From Rhizobacter sp. Root404 (GTDB lineage Bacteria > Pseudomonadota > Gammaproteobacteria > Burkholderiales > Burkholderiaceae_C), in NCBI RefSeq assembly GCF_001425865.1, contig NZ_LMDS01000007.1, positions 63,156 to 127,155 on the forward strand: a stretch of 64,000 nucleotides of DNA, written 5' to 3'. Positions 47,894 to 56,575 of the stretch are shown here, piece after piece. Position 1 is the stretch's first letter. Each line of letters begins with the position of its first letter. A program made the translations under genes and the position numbers. Under the pieces are notes generated by a model, which saw nothing but the letters and a program-made list of their open reading frames with translations, did no database searches and was not told where the DNA came from.

Positions 47894-49395
47894 ACGCCCC
47901 GCTGCCCGAAGCGCTCGCGATCGAGATCGACGACCGCGCCCACCGCCAGGCGGAGGTCGTCGCGGCGCTCGCCGCGGTGCTGCCGAAGCACGCGCTGCTG
48001 TGGCACCGCGAGGACACCACGCCCTACGAGTGCGACGGTCTGACCGCGTACCGCGAGCAGCCGCTGGTGGTCGCGCTGCCGGAGACCGAGGCCGAAGTCG
48101 CCGCGGTGCTGCGCGAGTGCCATCGCCTGAACGTGCCGGTGGTCGCGCGCGGGGCCGGCACCGGCCTGTCCGGCGGCGCGCTGCCGCACCGGCTGGGCGT
48201 GACGCTGAGCTTGGCCAAGTTCAACAAGATCGTGAAGATCGACCCGACCGCGCGGACCGCGCTCGTGCAGTGCGGCGTGCGCAACCTGGCGATCAGCGAG
48301 GCCGCGGCGCCTTACGGCCTGTACTACGCGCCCGACCCGAGCAGCCAGATCGCCTGCACGATCGGCGGCAACGTCGCCGAGAACTCGGGCGGCGTGCACT
48401 GCCTGAAGTACGGCCTGACGCTGCACAACGTGTTGCGGGTGCGCGGCTTCACCGTGGCCGGCGAGCCGGTCGAGTTCGGCTCCGAGGCGCTCGACTGCGC
48501 CGGCCTGGACCTGATGACGGTGCTGATCGGCAGCGAGGGGATGCTGGCCGTCACGCTCGAGGTCACCGTCAAGCTCGTGCCCAAGCCGCAACTGGCGCGC
48601 TGCATCATGGCCAGCTTCGACGACATCCGCAAGGCCGGCGACGCGGTCGCCAACGTGATCGCGGCCGGCATCATCCCGGCCGGCCTGGAGATGATGGACA
48701 AGCCGATGACCGCCGCGGTCGAGGACTTCGTCCATGCCGGCTACGACCTCGACGCCGTCGCGATTCTGCTGTGCGAGAGCGACGGCACGCCCGAAGAGGT
48801 GGCCGAGGAGATCAGCCGCATGGAGGCGGTGCTCGATTCGAGCGGCGCGACGCGGATCGAGGTCAGCGAGAGCGAGGCGCAGCGGCTCAAGTTCTGGAGC
48901 GGGCGCAAGAACGCGTTCCCGGCGACCGGGCGCCTGAGCCCCGACTACATGTGCATGGACTCGACGATCCCGCGCAACCGCCTGTCCGACATCCTGCTCG
49001 CGATCGAGGGGATGGAGAAGAAGTACGGCCTGCGCTGCCTGAACGTGTTCCACGCCGGCGACGGCAACCTGCACCCGCTGATCATGTTCGACGCGAACGA
49101 CCCGGACCAGCTGCACCGCTGCGAGCTGTTCGGCGCCGACATCCTCGAATCGAGCGTCGCGATGGGCGGCACCGTGTCAGGCGAGCACGGCGTGGGGATC
49201 GAGAAGCTGTCGGCAATGTGCGTGCAGTTCGCACCCGAGGAGCGCGAACAGATGCTGGCGCTGAAGCGTGCGTTCGATCCAAAGGAATTGCTGAATCCGG
49301 GCAAGGTGATCCCGTCGCTGGCGCGCTGCGCCGAGTACGGCAAGATGCACGTGCGGCGCGGCTTGCTGCCGTTCGCCGACATTCCGCGTTTCTGA
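47890..49395 (+). CDS. glcD: Glycolate oxidase FAD subunit GlcD
   Basis: A 501-residue flavoprotein that oxidises glycolate (or D-lactate) to glyoxylate with GlcE and GlcF, feeding electrons to quinone. FAD_binding_4 block: Val-Val-Ala-Arg-Gly-Ala-Gly-Thr-Gly-Leu-Ser-Gly-Gly near residue 90 and Asn-Ser-Gly-Gly-Val-His near 160. The C-terminal FAD-oxidase domain has Val-Phe-His-Ala-Gly-Asp-Gly-Asn-Leu-His-Pro near 385 and Gly-Glu-His-Gly-Val-Gly-Ile-Glu-Lys near 430. Order glcD-glcE-glcF is kept. It overlaps the FIST gene upstream. Confidence 0.96.
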   Translation: MNAPLPEALAIEIDDRAHRQAEVVAALAAVLPKHALLWHREDTTPYECDGLTAYREQPLVVALPETEAEVAAVLRECHRLNVPVVARGAGTGLSGGALPHRLGVTLSLAKFNKIVKIDPTARTALVQCGVRNLAISEAAAPYGLYYAPDPSSQIACTIGGNVAENSGGVHCLKYGLTLHNVLRVRGFTVAGEPVEFGSEALDCAGLDLMTVLIGSEGMLAVTLEVTVKLVPKPQLARCIMASFDDIRKAGDAVANVIAAGIIPAGLEMMDKPMTAAVEDFVHAGYDLDAVAILLCESDGTPEEVAEEISRMEAVLDSSGATRIEVSESEAQRLKFWSGRKNAFPATGRLSPDYMCMDSTIPRNRLSDILLAIEGMEKKYGLRCLNVFHAGDGNLHPLIMFDANDPDQLHRCELFGADILESSVAMGGTVSGEHGVGIEKLSAMCVQFAPEEREQMLALKRAFDPKELLNPGKVIPSLARCAEYGKMHVRRGLLPFADIPRF

Positions 49396-49406
49396 CCGCG
49401 CCCCGC

Positions 49407-50525
49407 ATGGACCACAACGACCCCGCGCTCCAACGCCTGATCGACCGCGTCACGACCGCCCGCGAGGCCGGTGCACAGCTGTGCATTCGCGGTGGTGGCT
49501 CGAAGGACTTCTACGGTGAAGCGCCGCAAGGCGAGGTGCTCGACACCCGCGTGCTCGAAGGCACCTCCAGCTACGAGCCGACCGAACTCGTCGTGACCAC
49601 CCGCTGCGGAACCGCGCTGGCCGAACTCGAGGCGCTGCTGGCGACCAAGGGGCAGTGCCTGCCGTTCGAGCCGCCGCACTTCGGCGATCCGAACCTGAGC
49701 CCGAAGAACCGCGGCGCGACCGTCGGCGGCATGGTCGCGGCCGGGCTGTCCGGCCCGTCGCGCGCGACCGTCGGCGCGGTGCGCGACTACGTGCTCGGCG
49801 CGACGCTGCTGAACGGCAGGGGCGAGGTGCTGACCTTCGGCGGCCAGGTGATGAAGAACGTCGCCGGCTACGACGTCTCGCGGCTGCTCGCCGGTTCGCT
49901 CGGCACGCTCGGCGTGATCCTCGAGGTCTCGCTGAAGGTGATGCCGATGGCTCCCGCCACGGTCACGCTGCGGCTCGAGATGGACCAGGCGACCGCGCTC
50001 GCGAAGCTCAACGACTGGGGCGGCCAGCCGATCCCGCTGAACGCCAGCGCCTGGTGGGACGGCAACCTGATCGTGCGGCTGCGCGGCGCGCTGGCCGCGG
50101 TTCAGGCGGCGCGCGTGCGGCTCGGTGGCGATATCGTGGAGCCCGAGCACGCCAGCCCGTTCTGGGCCGGCCTGCGCGACCACACCGACGAGTTCTTCAC
50201 CGCCGCGCACGCCGCGGTCGACCGCGGCGCGACGCTGTGGCGCCTGTCGGTGCCGCAGACCGCGCCGCCGCTGGCGCTGACCGGCGAACTGATGATCGAG
50301 TGGGGCGGCGCGCAACGCTGGCTGTGCAGCGCGCTGCCGGCAACCACGGTGCGCGACGCCGCGGCCCGCGTGGGCGGCCACGCGACGCTGTTCGCCGCGC
50401 GCGACAAGGCGGCCGGCGTGTTCGCGCCGCTGCAGTCACCGCTCGACCGCATCCACCGCGACCTGAAGAAATCGTTCGACCCCTCGGGCATCTTCAATCC
50501 CGGCCGGCTCTACCCCGGCCTCTGA
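49407..50525 (+). CDS. glcE: Glycolate oxidase subunit GlcE
   Basis: A 372-residue second FAD-binding subunit of glycolate oxidase. The FAD_binding_4 region includes Ile-Arg-Gly-Gly-Gly-Ser-Lys near residue 28, Asn-Arg-Gly-Ala-Thr-Val-Gly-Gly-Met near 97 and Lys-Asn-Val-Ala-Gly-Tyr-Asp near 151. The C-terminal end Phe-Asp-Pro-Ser-Gly-Ile-Phe-Asn-Pro-Gly-Arg-Leu matches GlcE. It begins 11 bases after glcD and precedes glcF by 23 bases. Confidence 0.95.
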   Translation: MDHNDPALQRLIDRVTTAREAGAQLCIRGGGSKDFYGEAPQGEVLDTRVLEGTSSYEPTELVVTTRCGTALAELEALLATKGQCLPFEPPHFGDPNLSPKNRGATVGGMVAAGLSGPSRATVGAVRDYVLGATLLNGRGEVLTFGGQVMKNVAGYDVSRLLAGSLGTLGVILEVSLKVMPMAPATVTLRLEMDQATALAKLNDWGGQPIPLNASAWWDGNLIVRLRGALAAVQAARVRLGGDIVEPEHASPFWAGLRDHTDEFFTAAHAAVDRGATLWRLSVPQTAPPLALTGELMIEWGGAQRWLCSALPATTVRDAAARVGGHATLFAARDKAAGVFAPLQSPLDRIHRDLKKSFDPSGIFNPGRLYPGL

Positions 50526-50548
50526 CCCGCGCAGGACCCCACCCCTCG

Positions 50549-51799
50549 ATGCAGACCCACCTCGCTCCCCAGTTCAAAGGCACGCCCGAGGGCGACGCGG
50601 CCGAGGCGATCCTGCGCAAGTGCGTGCACTGCGGCTTCTGCACCGCGACCTGCCCGACCTACCAGCTCCTCGGCGACGAGCTCGACGGCCCGCGCGGGCG
50701 CATCTACCTGATGAAGCAGGTGCTGGAAGGCGTCACGCCGACCCGCAGCACCCAGCTTCATCTGGACCGCTGCCTGACCTGCCGCAACTGCGAGAGCACC
50801 TGCCCGTCCGGCGTGCAGTACGGGCAGCTGGTGGAGATCGTGCGGCCGATGGTCGACGACGTGGTCGAGCGGCCGACGCGCGAACGCGCCGTCCGCTGGG
50901 CGCTGAAGGAAGGCCTGACCTCGCCGCTGTTCGCGCCGGCGATGCAGCTCGGCCAGGCGCTGCGCCCGCTGGTGCCGGCTGCGCTGAAGAACAAGGTGCC
51001 GGCCAGGCCCGGCGCGCGCGCCCACCACTGGCCGACCCGCACCCACCCGCGCAAGGTGTTGATGCTGATGGGCTGCGTGCAGCCGGCGATGATGCCCAAC
51101 ATCAACAGCGCGACCGCGCGCGTGCTCGATGCCGCCGGCATCCAGACGGTCGTGGCCGACGAGGCCGGCTGCTGCGGCGCGATCCGCACCCACCTGAACG
51201 ACACCGAGGGCGGGCTGGCCGACATGCGCCGCAACATCGACGCCTGGTGGCCGCTGATCTCGGGCGGGCCGGGCTCGCTGGAGGGCGTCGAGGCGATCGT
51301 GATGAACGCGTCGGGCTGCGGCGTGACGGTCAAGGAATACGGCCACGCGCTGGCGCGTGACCCGGCCTATGCCGAGAAGGCCGCGCGCATCAGCGCGCTG
51401 ACCCGCGACCTGAGCGAACTGCTGCCGGTGCTGGTGCCGGCTTTGAAGAACAAGGTGCGCCTGCGCCAGGGCCCGATGAAGCTCGCGTTCCACCCGCCGT
51501 GCACGCTGCAGCACGGCCAGCAGCTGCGCGGCGGCGTCGAGACGCACCTGCGCGCGCTCGGCTTCGACATCGACGTGGCGCCCAGCGAATCGCACCTGTG
51601 CTGCGGCTCCGCCGGCACCTACTCGGTGCTCCAGCCCGAGCTCGCCTACCAGCTGCGCGACCGCAAGCTCGCCAACCTCGCGCCCCTGGAGGCCCAGGCG
51701 ATCGTGTCGGCCAACATCGGCTGCATCCAGCACCTGCAGACCGGCACCGCGACGCCGGTGCGGCACTGGGTCGAGGTGCTGGACGACGCGCTGGCCTGA
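50549..51799 (+). CDS. glcF: Glycolate oxidase iron-sulfur subunit GlcF
   Basis: A 416-residue electron-transfer subunit with two [4Fe-4S] motifs: Cys-Val-His-Cys-Gly-Phe-Cys-Thr-Ala-Thr-Cys-Pro (about 25-36) and Cys-Leu-Thr-Cys-Arg-Asn-Cys-Glu-Ser-Thr-Cys-Pro (about 75-86). Two cysteine-rich CCG domains follow, with Cys-Cys-Gly-Ala-Ile near 209 and Cys-Cys-Gly-Ser-Ala-Gly near 351. It hands electrons from GlcD/GlcE to the quinone pool. It ends ten bases from the convergent YdcF gene. No glcG or malate synthase gene follows. Confidence 0.96.
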   Translation: MQTHLAPQFKGTPEGDAAEAILRKCVHCGFCTATCPTYQLLGDELDGPRGRIYLMKQVLEGVTPTRSTQLHLDRCLTCRNCESTCPSGVQYGQLVEIVRPMVDDVVERPTRERAVRWALKEGLTSPLFAPAMQLGQALRPLVPAALKNKVPARPGARAHHWPTRTHPRKVLMLMGCVQPAMMPNINSATARVLDAAGIQTVVADEAGCCGAIRTHLNDTEGGLADMRRNIDAWWPLISGGPGSLEGVEAIVMNASGCGVTVKEYGHALARDPAYAEKAARISALTRDLSELLPVLVPALKNKVRLRQGPMKLAFHPPCTLQHGQQLRGGVETHLRALGFDIDVAPSESHLCCGSAGTYSVLQPELAYQLRDRKLANLAPLEAQAIVSANIGCIQHLQTGTATPVRHWVEVLDDALA

Positions 51800-51809
51800 G
51801 AGCGCGCGT

Positions 51810-52478
51810 TCAGCGGGGCGCCGGCGCGGTCGGCGGCCAGAAGCAGCAGCTGGTCCAGACCAGACTGACGATCTCGCCGAGCGTGTTCTTCGCCCCGTCG
51901 CTGCTGGTCCACCAGCGCGGCCCGTCGTAGAGGCTCGGCGGCACGGCGATGACGCCCACGTCGACCGCGTCGCCGAGCGCGAGCCGGTACACCTGACGCG
52001 AACGCCGCGCGTGCACCCCGAGCGTGTAGACATCGACCGCCTCGAGCCGCACGCCGTTCAGCGCCGCCCACTCGCGCACCTGCAACGCACTGAGGTAGGT
52101 GCGCTCCTGCAGCGTCTGCGGCGCGGGCACGGCGAGCACCGGCACCGCGCTGTCCGCGTCCTCGCGCAAGATCGCCGCGGCGCGCGCGGCGTAATGGCGC
52201 CAGCCGCCGACGTCCTGGTCCCGGTCGATCGGGCCACCGGTCGTCAGCACGCGCTGATAGTGTCCGCTGCGTCGCAACGCACGCGCCTGCTGCAGATCGG
52301 CCCGCGACAGCCAGCCTTCGACCACCAGCGTGCGGGCGCCGGGCGCGGGCGCATGCGGCGCCAGCCAGTCGTACGCGTGGCGGCCGGTCCAGAACAGGAT
52401 CGCCGCGAGGGCGGCGACCATCAGCGACGCGACGGGCAGCGTCGGCAGCCAGACGGCGCGGCGGCGGAACAGCGGCAC
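51810..52478 (-). CDS. YdcF/ElyC/SanA (DUF218) family protein
   Basis: A 222-residue protein with one N-terminal membrane helix (about 12-32) and a DUF218-like domain (Thr-Leu-Val-Val-Glu-Gly-Trp, Thr-Thr-Gly-Gly-Pro, Thr-Leu-Gly-Val-His-Ala-Arg-Arg-Ser). Relatives act in envelope maintenance or bind nucleotides. The exact activity is unknown. It is the third gene after the aldehyde dehydrogenase and SDR with a ten-base gap, so probably cotranscribed, though no functional link is evident. Confidence 0.75.
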   Translation of the reverse strand: MPLFRRRAVWLPTLPVASLMVAALAAILFWTGRHAYDWLAPHAPAPGARTLVVEGWLSRADLQQARALRRSGHYQRVLTTGGPIDRDQDVGGWRHYAARAAAILREDADSAVPVLAVPAPQTLQERTYLSALQVREWAALNGVRLEAVDVYTLGVHARRSRQVYRLALGDAVDVGVIAVPPSLYDGPRWWTSSDGAKNTLGEIVSLVWTSCCFWPPTAPAPR

Positions 52479-52488
52479 GCGAGCCGAT

Positions 52489-53235
52489 TCAGATGCAGCG
52501 ACCGCCGTCGACTTCCATCGCGACGCCGGTGATCATCGAGGCCTCGTCGCTGCACAGGAAGCATGCGGCATTGCCCATGTCCTGCGGGGTCGAGAAGCGG
52601 CCGAGCGGGATGGTCGCAAGGAACTTGGCACGCATCTGCGGCGTGTCCTCGCCCATGAAGGTCTTCAGCAGCGGCGTCTCGCCCGCGACCGGGTTCAGCG
52701 CGACCACGCGGACGCCGAACGGCGCCAGCTCGACGGCCATCGCGCGCGTTGCGGTGATGACCCAGCCCTTGCTCGCGTTGTACCAGCTCAGACGCGGCCG
52801 CGGGCTGACGCCGGCGGTGCTCGCGACGTTCAGGATCACGCCCGACTTCCGCGCCTTGAAACGCGGCACGACGACCTTGGCGGCAAGGTAGATCGCCTTG
52901 ACGTTGATCGCGAGGATGCGGTCGAAGTCGTCTTCGCTCACGTCCTCCATCGCCTGCGGCAGGTGCGAGACGCCGGCGTTGTTGACGAGGATGTCCAGGC
53001 GCCCGAAGTGCTGTTGCGCGGCGTCGACCATCGCGCTCACGTCCGCGGCCTTGGCCACGTCGACCTGCAGCGCGCGCGCGTTCGCGCCGAGCGCCGTCGC
53101 GACGCGCGCACCGCCGGCCGCGTCGCGGTCGGCGATCAGCACGCGCGCGCCCTCGGCGACGAACTTGGTCGCGATGCCCTCGCCGAAGCCGGAGCCGCCC
53201 CCGGTGACGATCGCCACCTTGCCTTCGAGTCTCAT
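52489..53235 (-). CDS. Short-chain dehydrogenase/reductase
   Basis: A 248-residue classical SDR. The NAD(P) motif Thr-Gly-Gly-Gly-Ser-Gly-Phe-Gly is at about residues 11-18. Asp in Ala-Asp-Arg-Asp after strand two points to NAD. Asn-Asn-Ala-Gly is near 86. The catalytic serine is in Val-Ala-Ser-Thr-Ala and the Tyr-Asn-Ala-Ser-Lys dyad near 152. The C-terminal Asp-Gly-Gly-Arg-Cys-Ile is ordinary. It starts 17 bases after the aldehyde dehydrogenase, suggesting successive oxidation of an alcohol and an aldehyde. The substrate is unknown. Confidence 0.92.
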   Translation of the reverse strand: MRLEGKVAIVTGGGSGFGEGIATKFVAEGARVLIADRDAAGGARVATALGANARALQVDVAKAADVSAMVDAAQQHFGRLDILVNNAGVSHLPQAMEDVSEDDFDRILAINVKAIYLAAKVVVPRFKARKSGVILNVASTAGVSPRPRLSWYNASKGWVITATRAMAVELAPFGVRVVALNPVAGETPLLKTFMGEDTPQMRAKFLATIPLGRFSTPQDMGNAACFLCSDEASMITGVAMEVDGGRCI

Positions 53236-53252
53236 GTCGTTCCTTGTGGTTT

Positions 53253-54719
53253 TCAGCCGTGGTGGATCGCGACCGTCTTCAGCGTCGAGAAGCCGTACAG
53301 CGCCTCGAAGCCCTTCTCGCGGCCGTGGCCCGAGTGGCGCACGCCGCCGAACGGCAGCTCGACGCCGCCGCCGGCGCCATAGTTGTTGATGAACACCTGG
53401 CCGCACTTCAGCGCGCGCGCCATCCGCATCTGCCGGCCGCCGTCGCGCGTCCAGACGCCCGCGACCAGGCCGAACGCGGTGCCGTTGGCGATGTGCAGCG
53501 CCTGCGGCTCGCCGTCGAACGCGATCAGCACCTGCACCGGGCCGAAGATCTCCTGCTGCGCGAGCGCATGGTCGGCCGGCACGTCGTCGAACAGCGTCGG
53601 GCGCACGTAGGCGCCGCCGCGCGGGAGGTCGGCCGGCAGTTCGCCCTGCGCGGCGATGCGCAAGCCGCTGTCGCGGCCGATCGCGAGGAAGTGCTCGACG
53701 ACCTGCTGCTGCCGCTTCGAGATCAGCGGCCCCATGTCGAGATCGGCCACCGCCGGGCCGATGCGCAGCGCGCGGTAGCGCTCGGCCATGCGGTCCCGCA
53801 CGGCCTCGAACACCGGCCGCTCGACGAGGATGCGCGAGGCCGCCGAGCAGGTCTGCCCGGCGTTCTGCAGCCCGGCGTTGACGAGGAACGGCAGCGCGGC
53901 GTCGAGGTCGGCATCGGCGAACACGACCTGCGGGCTCTTGCCGCCGAGTTCCAGCGTCACGGGCACCGCGTTCTGCGCCGCCGCCGACTGGATCAGCCGC
54001 CCGGTCGCGACCGAGCCGGTGAAGGAGATGTGGTGAATGCCGGGGTGCGCGGACAGCGCCGCGCCGGCCTCTTCGCCGAGCCCCGGCACGACGTTCAACG
54101 CGCCGGCCGGCAGCCCGGCCTCCATCGCGATCCGCGCAAACGCGAGCACCGTGAGGCACGCCTCCTCGGCGGGCTTCAACACGCAGGCATTGCCCATCGC
54201 CAGCGCGGCGCCGACGCTGCGACCGACGATCTGCATCGGATAGTTCCACGGCACGATGTGGCCGGTCACGCCATGCGGCTCGCGCAGCGTCAGCGCGGTG
54301 TAGCCGTTCTGGAACGGCAGCGTCTCGCCGTGCACCTTGTCGGCCGCGCCGCCGTAGAACTCGAGATAGCGCGCCAGCGCGATCGCGTCCGCCCGGCCCT
54401 GCTTCAGCGGCTTGCCGACATCGAGCGCCTCGAGCATCGCGAGCAGTTCGACGTTGTCGAGCACCTTGCGGCCGACCGCGGCCAGCACGCGCCCGCGCTC
54501 GGCGGCGGTCAGACGGCCCCAGTCGCCGGCCAGCGCGGCCTGCGCGGCGGTGACGGCGGCGTCGATGTCGGCCGCGCCACCGCGCGCGATCCGCGCGAGC
54601 ACGCTGCCGTCGGACGGGTTCTCGAGCGCCAGCGTCTGGCCGCCTGCCGGCGCGCGCCACGCGCCGCCGACCAGCACCATGCCGGGGTCGAACGGAATCT
54701 CGAATCTCGTCGCTGCCAC
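53253..54719 (-). CDS. NAD-dependent aldehyde dehydrogenase
   Basis: A 488-residue enzyme of the ALDH superfamily (betaine/aminobutyraldehyde dehydrogenase-like). Key sites: Pro-Trp-Asn-Tyr-Pro near residue 150, Leu-Glu-Leu-Gly-Gly-Lys-Ser-Pro with the general-base glutamate near 249 and Gly-Gln-Thr-Cys-Ser with the catalytic cysteine near 284. Glu-Ile-Phe-Gly-Pro-Val is near 385. The GTG start at 54719 has GGAG seven bases upstream. An ATG at 54755 would add 12 residues and nearly abut the divergent permease. Heads an operon with the SDR and YdcF genes, opposite the ABC transporter. Confidence 0.92.
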   Translation of the reverse strand: MAATRFEIPFDPGMVLVGGAWRAPAGGQTLALENPSDGSVLARIARGGAADIDAAVTAAQAALAGDWGRLTAAERGRVLAAVGRKVLDNVELLAMLEALDVGKPLKQGRADAIALARYLEFYGGAADKVHGETLPFQNGYTALTLREPHGVTGHIVPWNYPMQIVGRSVGAALAMGNACVLKPAEEACLTVLAFARIAMEAGLPAGALNVVPGLGEEAGAALSAHPGIHHISFTGSVATGRLIQSAAAQNAVPVTLELGGKSPQVVFADADLDAALPFLVNAGLQNAGQTCSAASRILVERPVFEAVRDRMAERYRALRIGPAVADLDMGPLISKRQQQVVEHFLAIGRDSGLRIAAQGELPADLPRGGAYVRPTLFDDVPADHALAQQEIFGPVQVLIAFDGEPQALHIANGTAFGLVAGVWTRDGGRQMRMARALKCGQVFINNYGAGGGVELPFGGVRHSGHGREKGFEALYGFSTLKTVAIHHG

Positions 54720-54764
54720 GTTGTTCTCCTGCGCCACCGCGCGGTGATGGGCCATGATATTGGA

Positions 54765-55727
54765 ATGGGCATCTTCCTCCTCCGGCGCTTCGCGACCTTC
54801 GTCGCCACGCTGTTCGCGGCGTCGATCGTCGTCTTCGCCGTCCAGGGCGTGCTGCCGGGCAACGCCGCGCAGGTGATGCTCGGCGAGTCGGCCACGCCCG
54901 AGGCGGTCGAGGCGCTGTCGAAGAAGCTCGGCCTCGACCAGCCCGCCGCGGTGCGCTACGGCCGCTGGATCGAGGGCTTCGTGACGGGCGATCTCGGCAC
55001 CAGCGTCGCCTACGAGACGCCGGTCGCGCAGCTGATCGCCGAGCGGCTCGCGGTCAGCGCGCCGCTGGCGCTGATGGCGATGGCGCTGACGACCGTGATC
55101 GCGCTGACGCTCGGCATCTACGCGGCCTCGCGCCACAACCGGCTCGGCGACGTCGGCGTGATGGCCGCGAGCCAGATCGGCATCGCGATCCCGAACTTCT
55201 GGTTCGCGATCCTGCTGATCCTGGTGTTCGCGGTGAAGCTGCAGTGGTTCTCGGCCGGCGGGTTCCCGGGCTGGCGTGTCGACGACGGCGGCGGCACGTG
55301 GCCGGCCTTCAAGGCGCTGATCCTGCCGGCCGTCGCGCTCGCGGTGGTGCAGGCGGCGATCCTGGCGCGGATCACCCGCAGCGCGGTGCTCGACGTGCTG
55401 CGCGAGGACTTCGTGCGCACCGCGCGCGCCAAGGGTCTGAGCCAGCGCCAGGTGCTGTGGCGCCACGTGTTGCGCAACGCGTTCGTGCCGGTGCTGACCG
55501 TGATGGGCCTGCAGTTCGCGAACCTGCTGACCGGCACCATCGTGGTCGAGAACGTGTTTTCGCTGCCGGGGCTGGGGCGGCTGATCTTCCAGGCGATCTC
55601 GAACCGCGACATCCTGGTCGTGCAGAACGTCGTGATGCTGCTGGCCGCCGCGGTGATCGTGATCAACTTCGTCGTCGACGTGCTGTACGCGGTGATCGAC
55701 CCGCGGCTGAAGGTGCACTCGGTATGA
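54765..55727 (+). CDS. ABC transporter permease, DppB/OppB family
   Basis: A 320-residue inner-membrane permease for a dipeptide/oligopeptide-type importer. Six hydrophobic helices are visible, with the large periplasmic loop after the first. The cytoplasmic EAA-like loop is Arg-Thr-Ala-Arg-Ala-Lys-Gly-Leu-Ser near residue 222. The C-terminal Asp-Pro-Arg-Leu-Lys is typical of DppB. The stop overlaps the second permease start (ATGA). It is divergent from the aldehyde dehydrogenase across 45 bases. Confidence 0.93.
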   Translation: MGIFLLRRFATFVATLFAASIVVFAVQGVLPGNAAQVMLGESATPEAVEALSKKLGLDQPAAVRYGRWIEGFVTGDLGTSVAYETPVAQLIAERLAVSAPLALMAMALTTVIALTLGIYAASRHNRLGDVGVMAASQIGIAIPNFWFAILLILVFAVKLQWFSAGGFPGWRVDDGGGTWPAFKALILPAVALAVVQAAILARITRSAVLDVLREDFVRTARAKGLSQRQVLWRHVLRNAFVPVLTVMGLQFANLLTGTIVVENVFSLPGLGRLIFQAISNRDILVVQNVVMLLAAAVIVINFVVDVLYAVIDPRLKVHSV

Positions 55728-56557
55728 CGTTCCTCCAGAGGGCCCTTCGCCACAAGAGCTTCGCGATCGGCGGTCTGCTGGTCGCGCTGCTGATCGCGAC
55801 CGCGCTGCTGTCGTTCGTCTGGACGCCGTATTCGCCGACCGACCTCGACATCCCGAACAAGCTGCGGCCGCCGAGCGCCGCGCACTGGCTGGGCACCGAC
55901 AGCCTGGGCCGCGACATCGTCACGCTGCTGATCGTCGGCAGCCGCAACTCGATCGCGGTCGGGCTGATCGCGGTCGGCATCGGTCTCTCGTTCGGCGTGG
56001 CGCTCGGGCTGCTGGCCGCGGCGCGGCGGGGCTGGGTCGAGGAGCTGGTGATGCGCTTCTCCGACTTCACGTTCGCGTTCCCGGCCTTGCTCTCGGCGAT
56101 CATGCTGACCGCGGTGTACGGCCCCGGGCTCGGCACCGCGATCGTCGCGATCGGCATCTTCAACGTGCCGGTGTTCGCGCGCATCACCCGCGCCGCGGCC
56201 AACGGCGTGTGGGCGCGCGAGTTCGTGCTCGCGGCGCGCGCCTGCGGCAAGGGCGCGTGGAGCATCACGTTCCGCCACGTGCTGCCGAACATCGCGGCGA
56301 TCCTGATCGTGCAGGCGACGATCCAGTTCGCGGTCGCGATCCTGGCCGAGGCCGCGCTCAGCTACCTCGGCCTGGGCACCCAGCCGCCGATGCCGAGCTG
56401 GGGCCGGATGCTGAACGAGGGCCAGAACCTGATGTACCAGTCGTGGCTGCTGGCGGTCTGGCCCGGCCTGGCGATCGTGTTCTCGGTGCTCGGGCTGAAC
56501 CTGATGGGCGACGGCCTGCGCGATCTGTTGGACCCGCGCCTGGCGCGTCAACGCTAG
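55724..56557 (+). CDS. ABC transporter permease, DppC/OppC family
   Basis: A 277-residue partner permease. The opening His-Trp-Leu-Gly-Thr-Asp-Ser-Leu-Gly-Arg-Asp is the DppC signature near residue 52. The EAA-like loop Leu-Ala-Ala-Arg-Ala-Cys-Gly-Lys-Gly is near 169, and the end Asp-Pro-Arg-Leu. Coupled to the first permease by a four-base overlap. The matching ATPase and binding-protein genes are 2.8 kb further on, beyond two genes on the opposite strand. Confidence 0.93.
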   Translation: MTFLQRALRHKSFAIGGLLVALLIATALLSFVWTPYSPTDLDIPNKLRPPSAAHWLGTDSLGRDIVTLLIVGSRNSIAVGLIAVGIGLSFGVALGLLAAARRGWVEELVMRFSDFTFAFPALLSAIMLTAVYGPGLGTAIVAIGIFNVPVFARITRAAANGVWAREFVLAARACGKGAWSITFRHVLPNIAAILIVQATIQFAVAILAEAALSYLGLGTQPPMPSWGRMLNEGQNLMYQSWLLAVWPGLAIVFSVLGLNLMGDGLRDLLDPRLARQR

Positions 56558-56575
56558 CCCGTCGACGCCAGCCCG

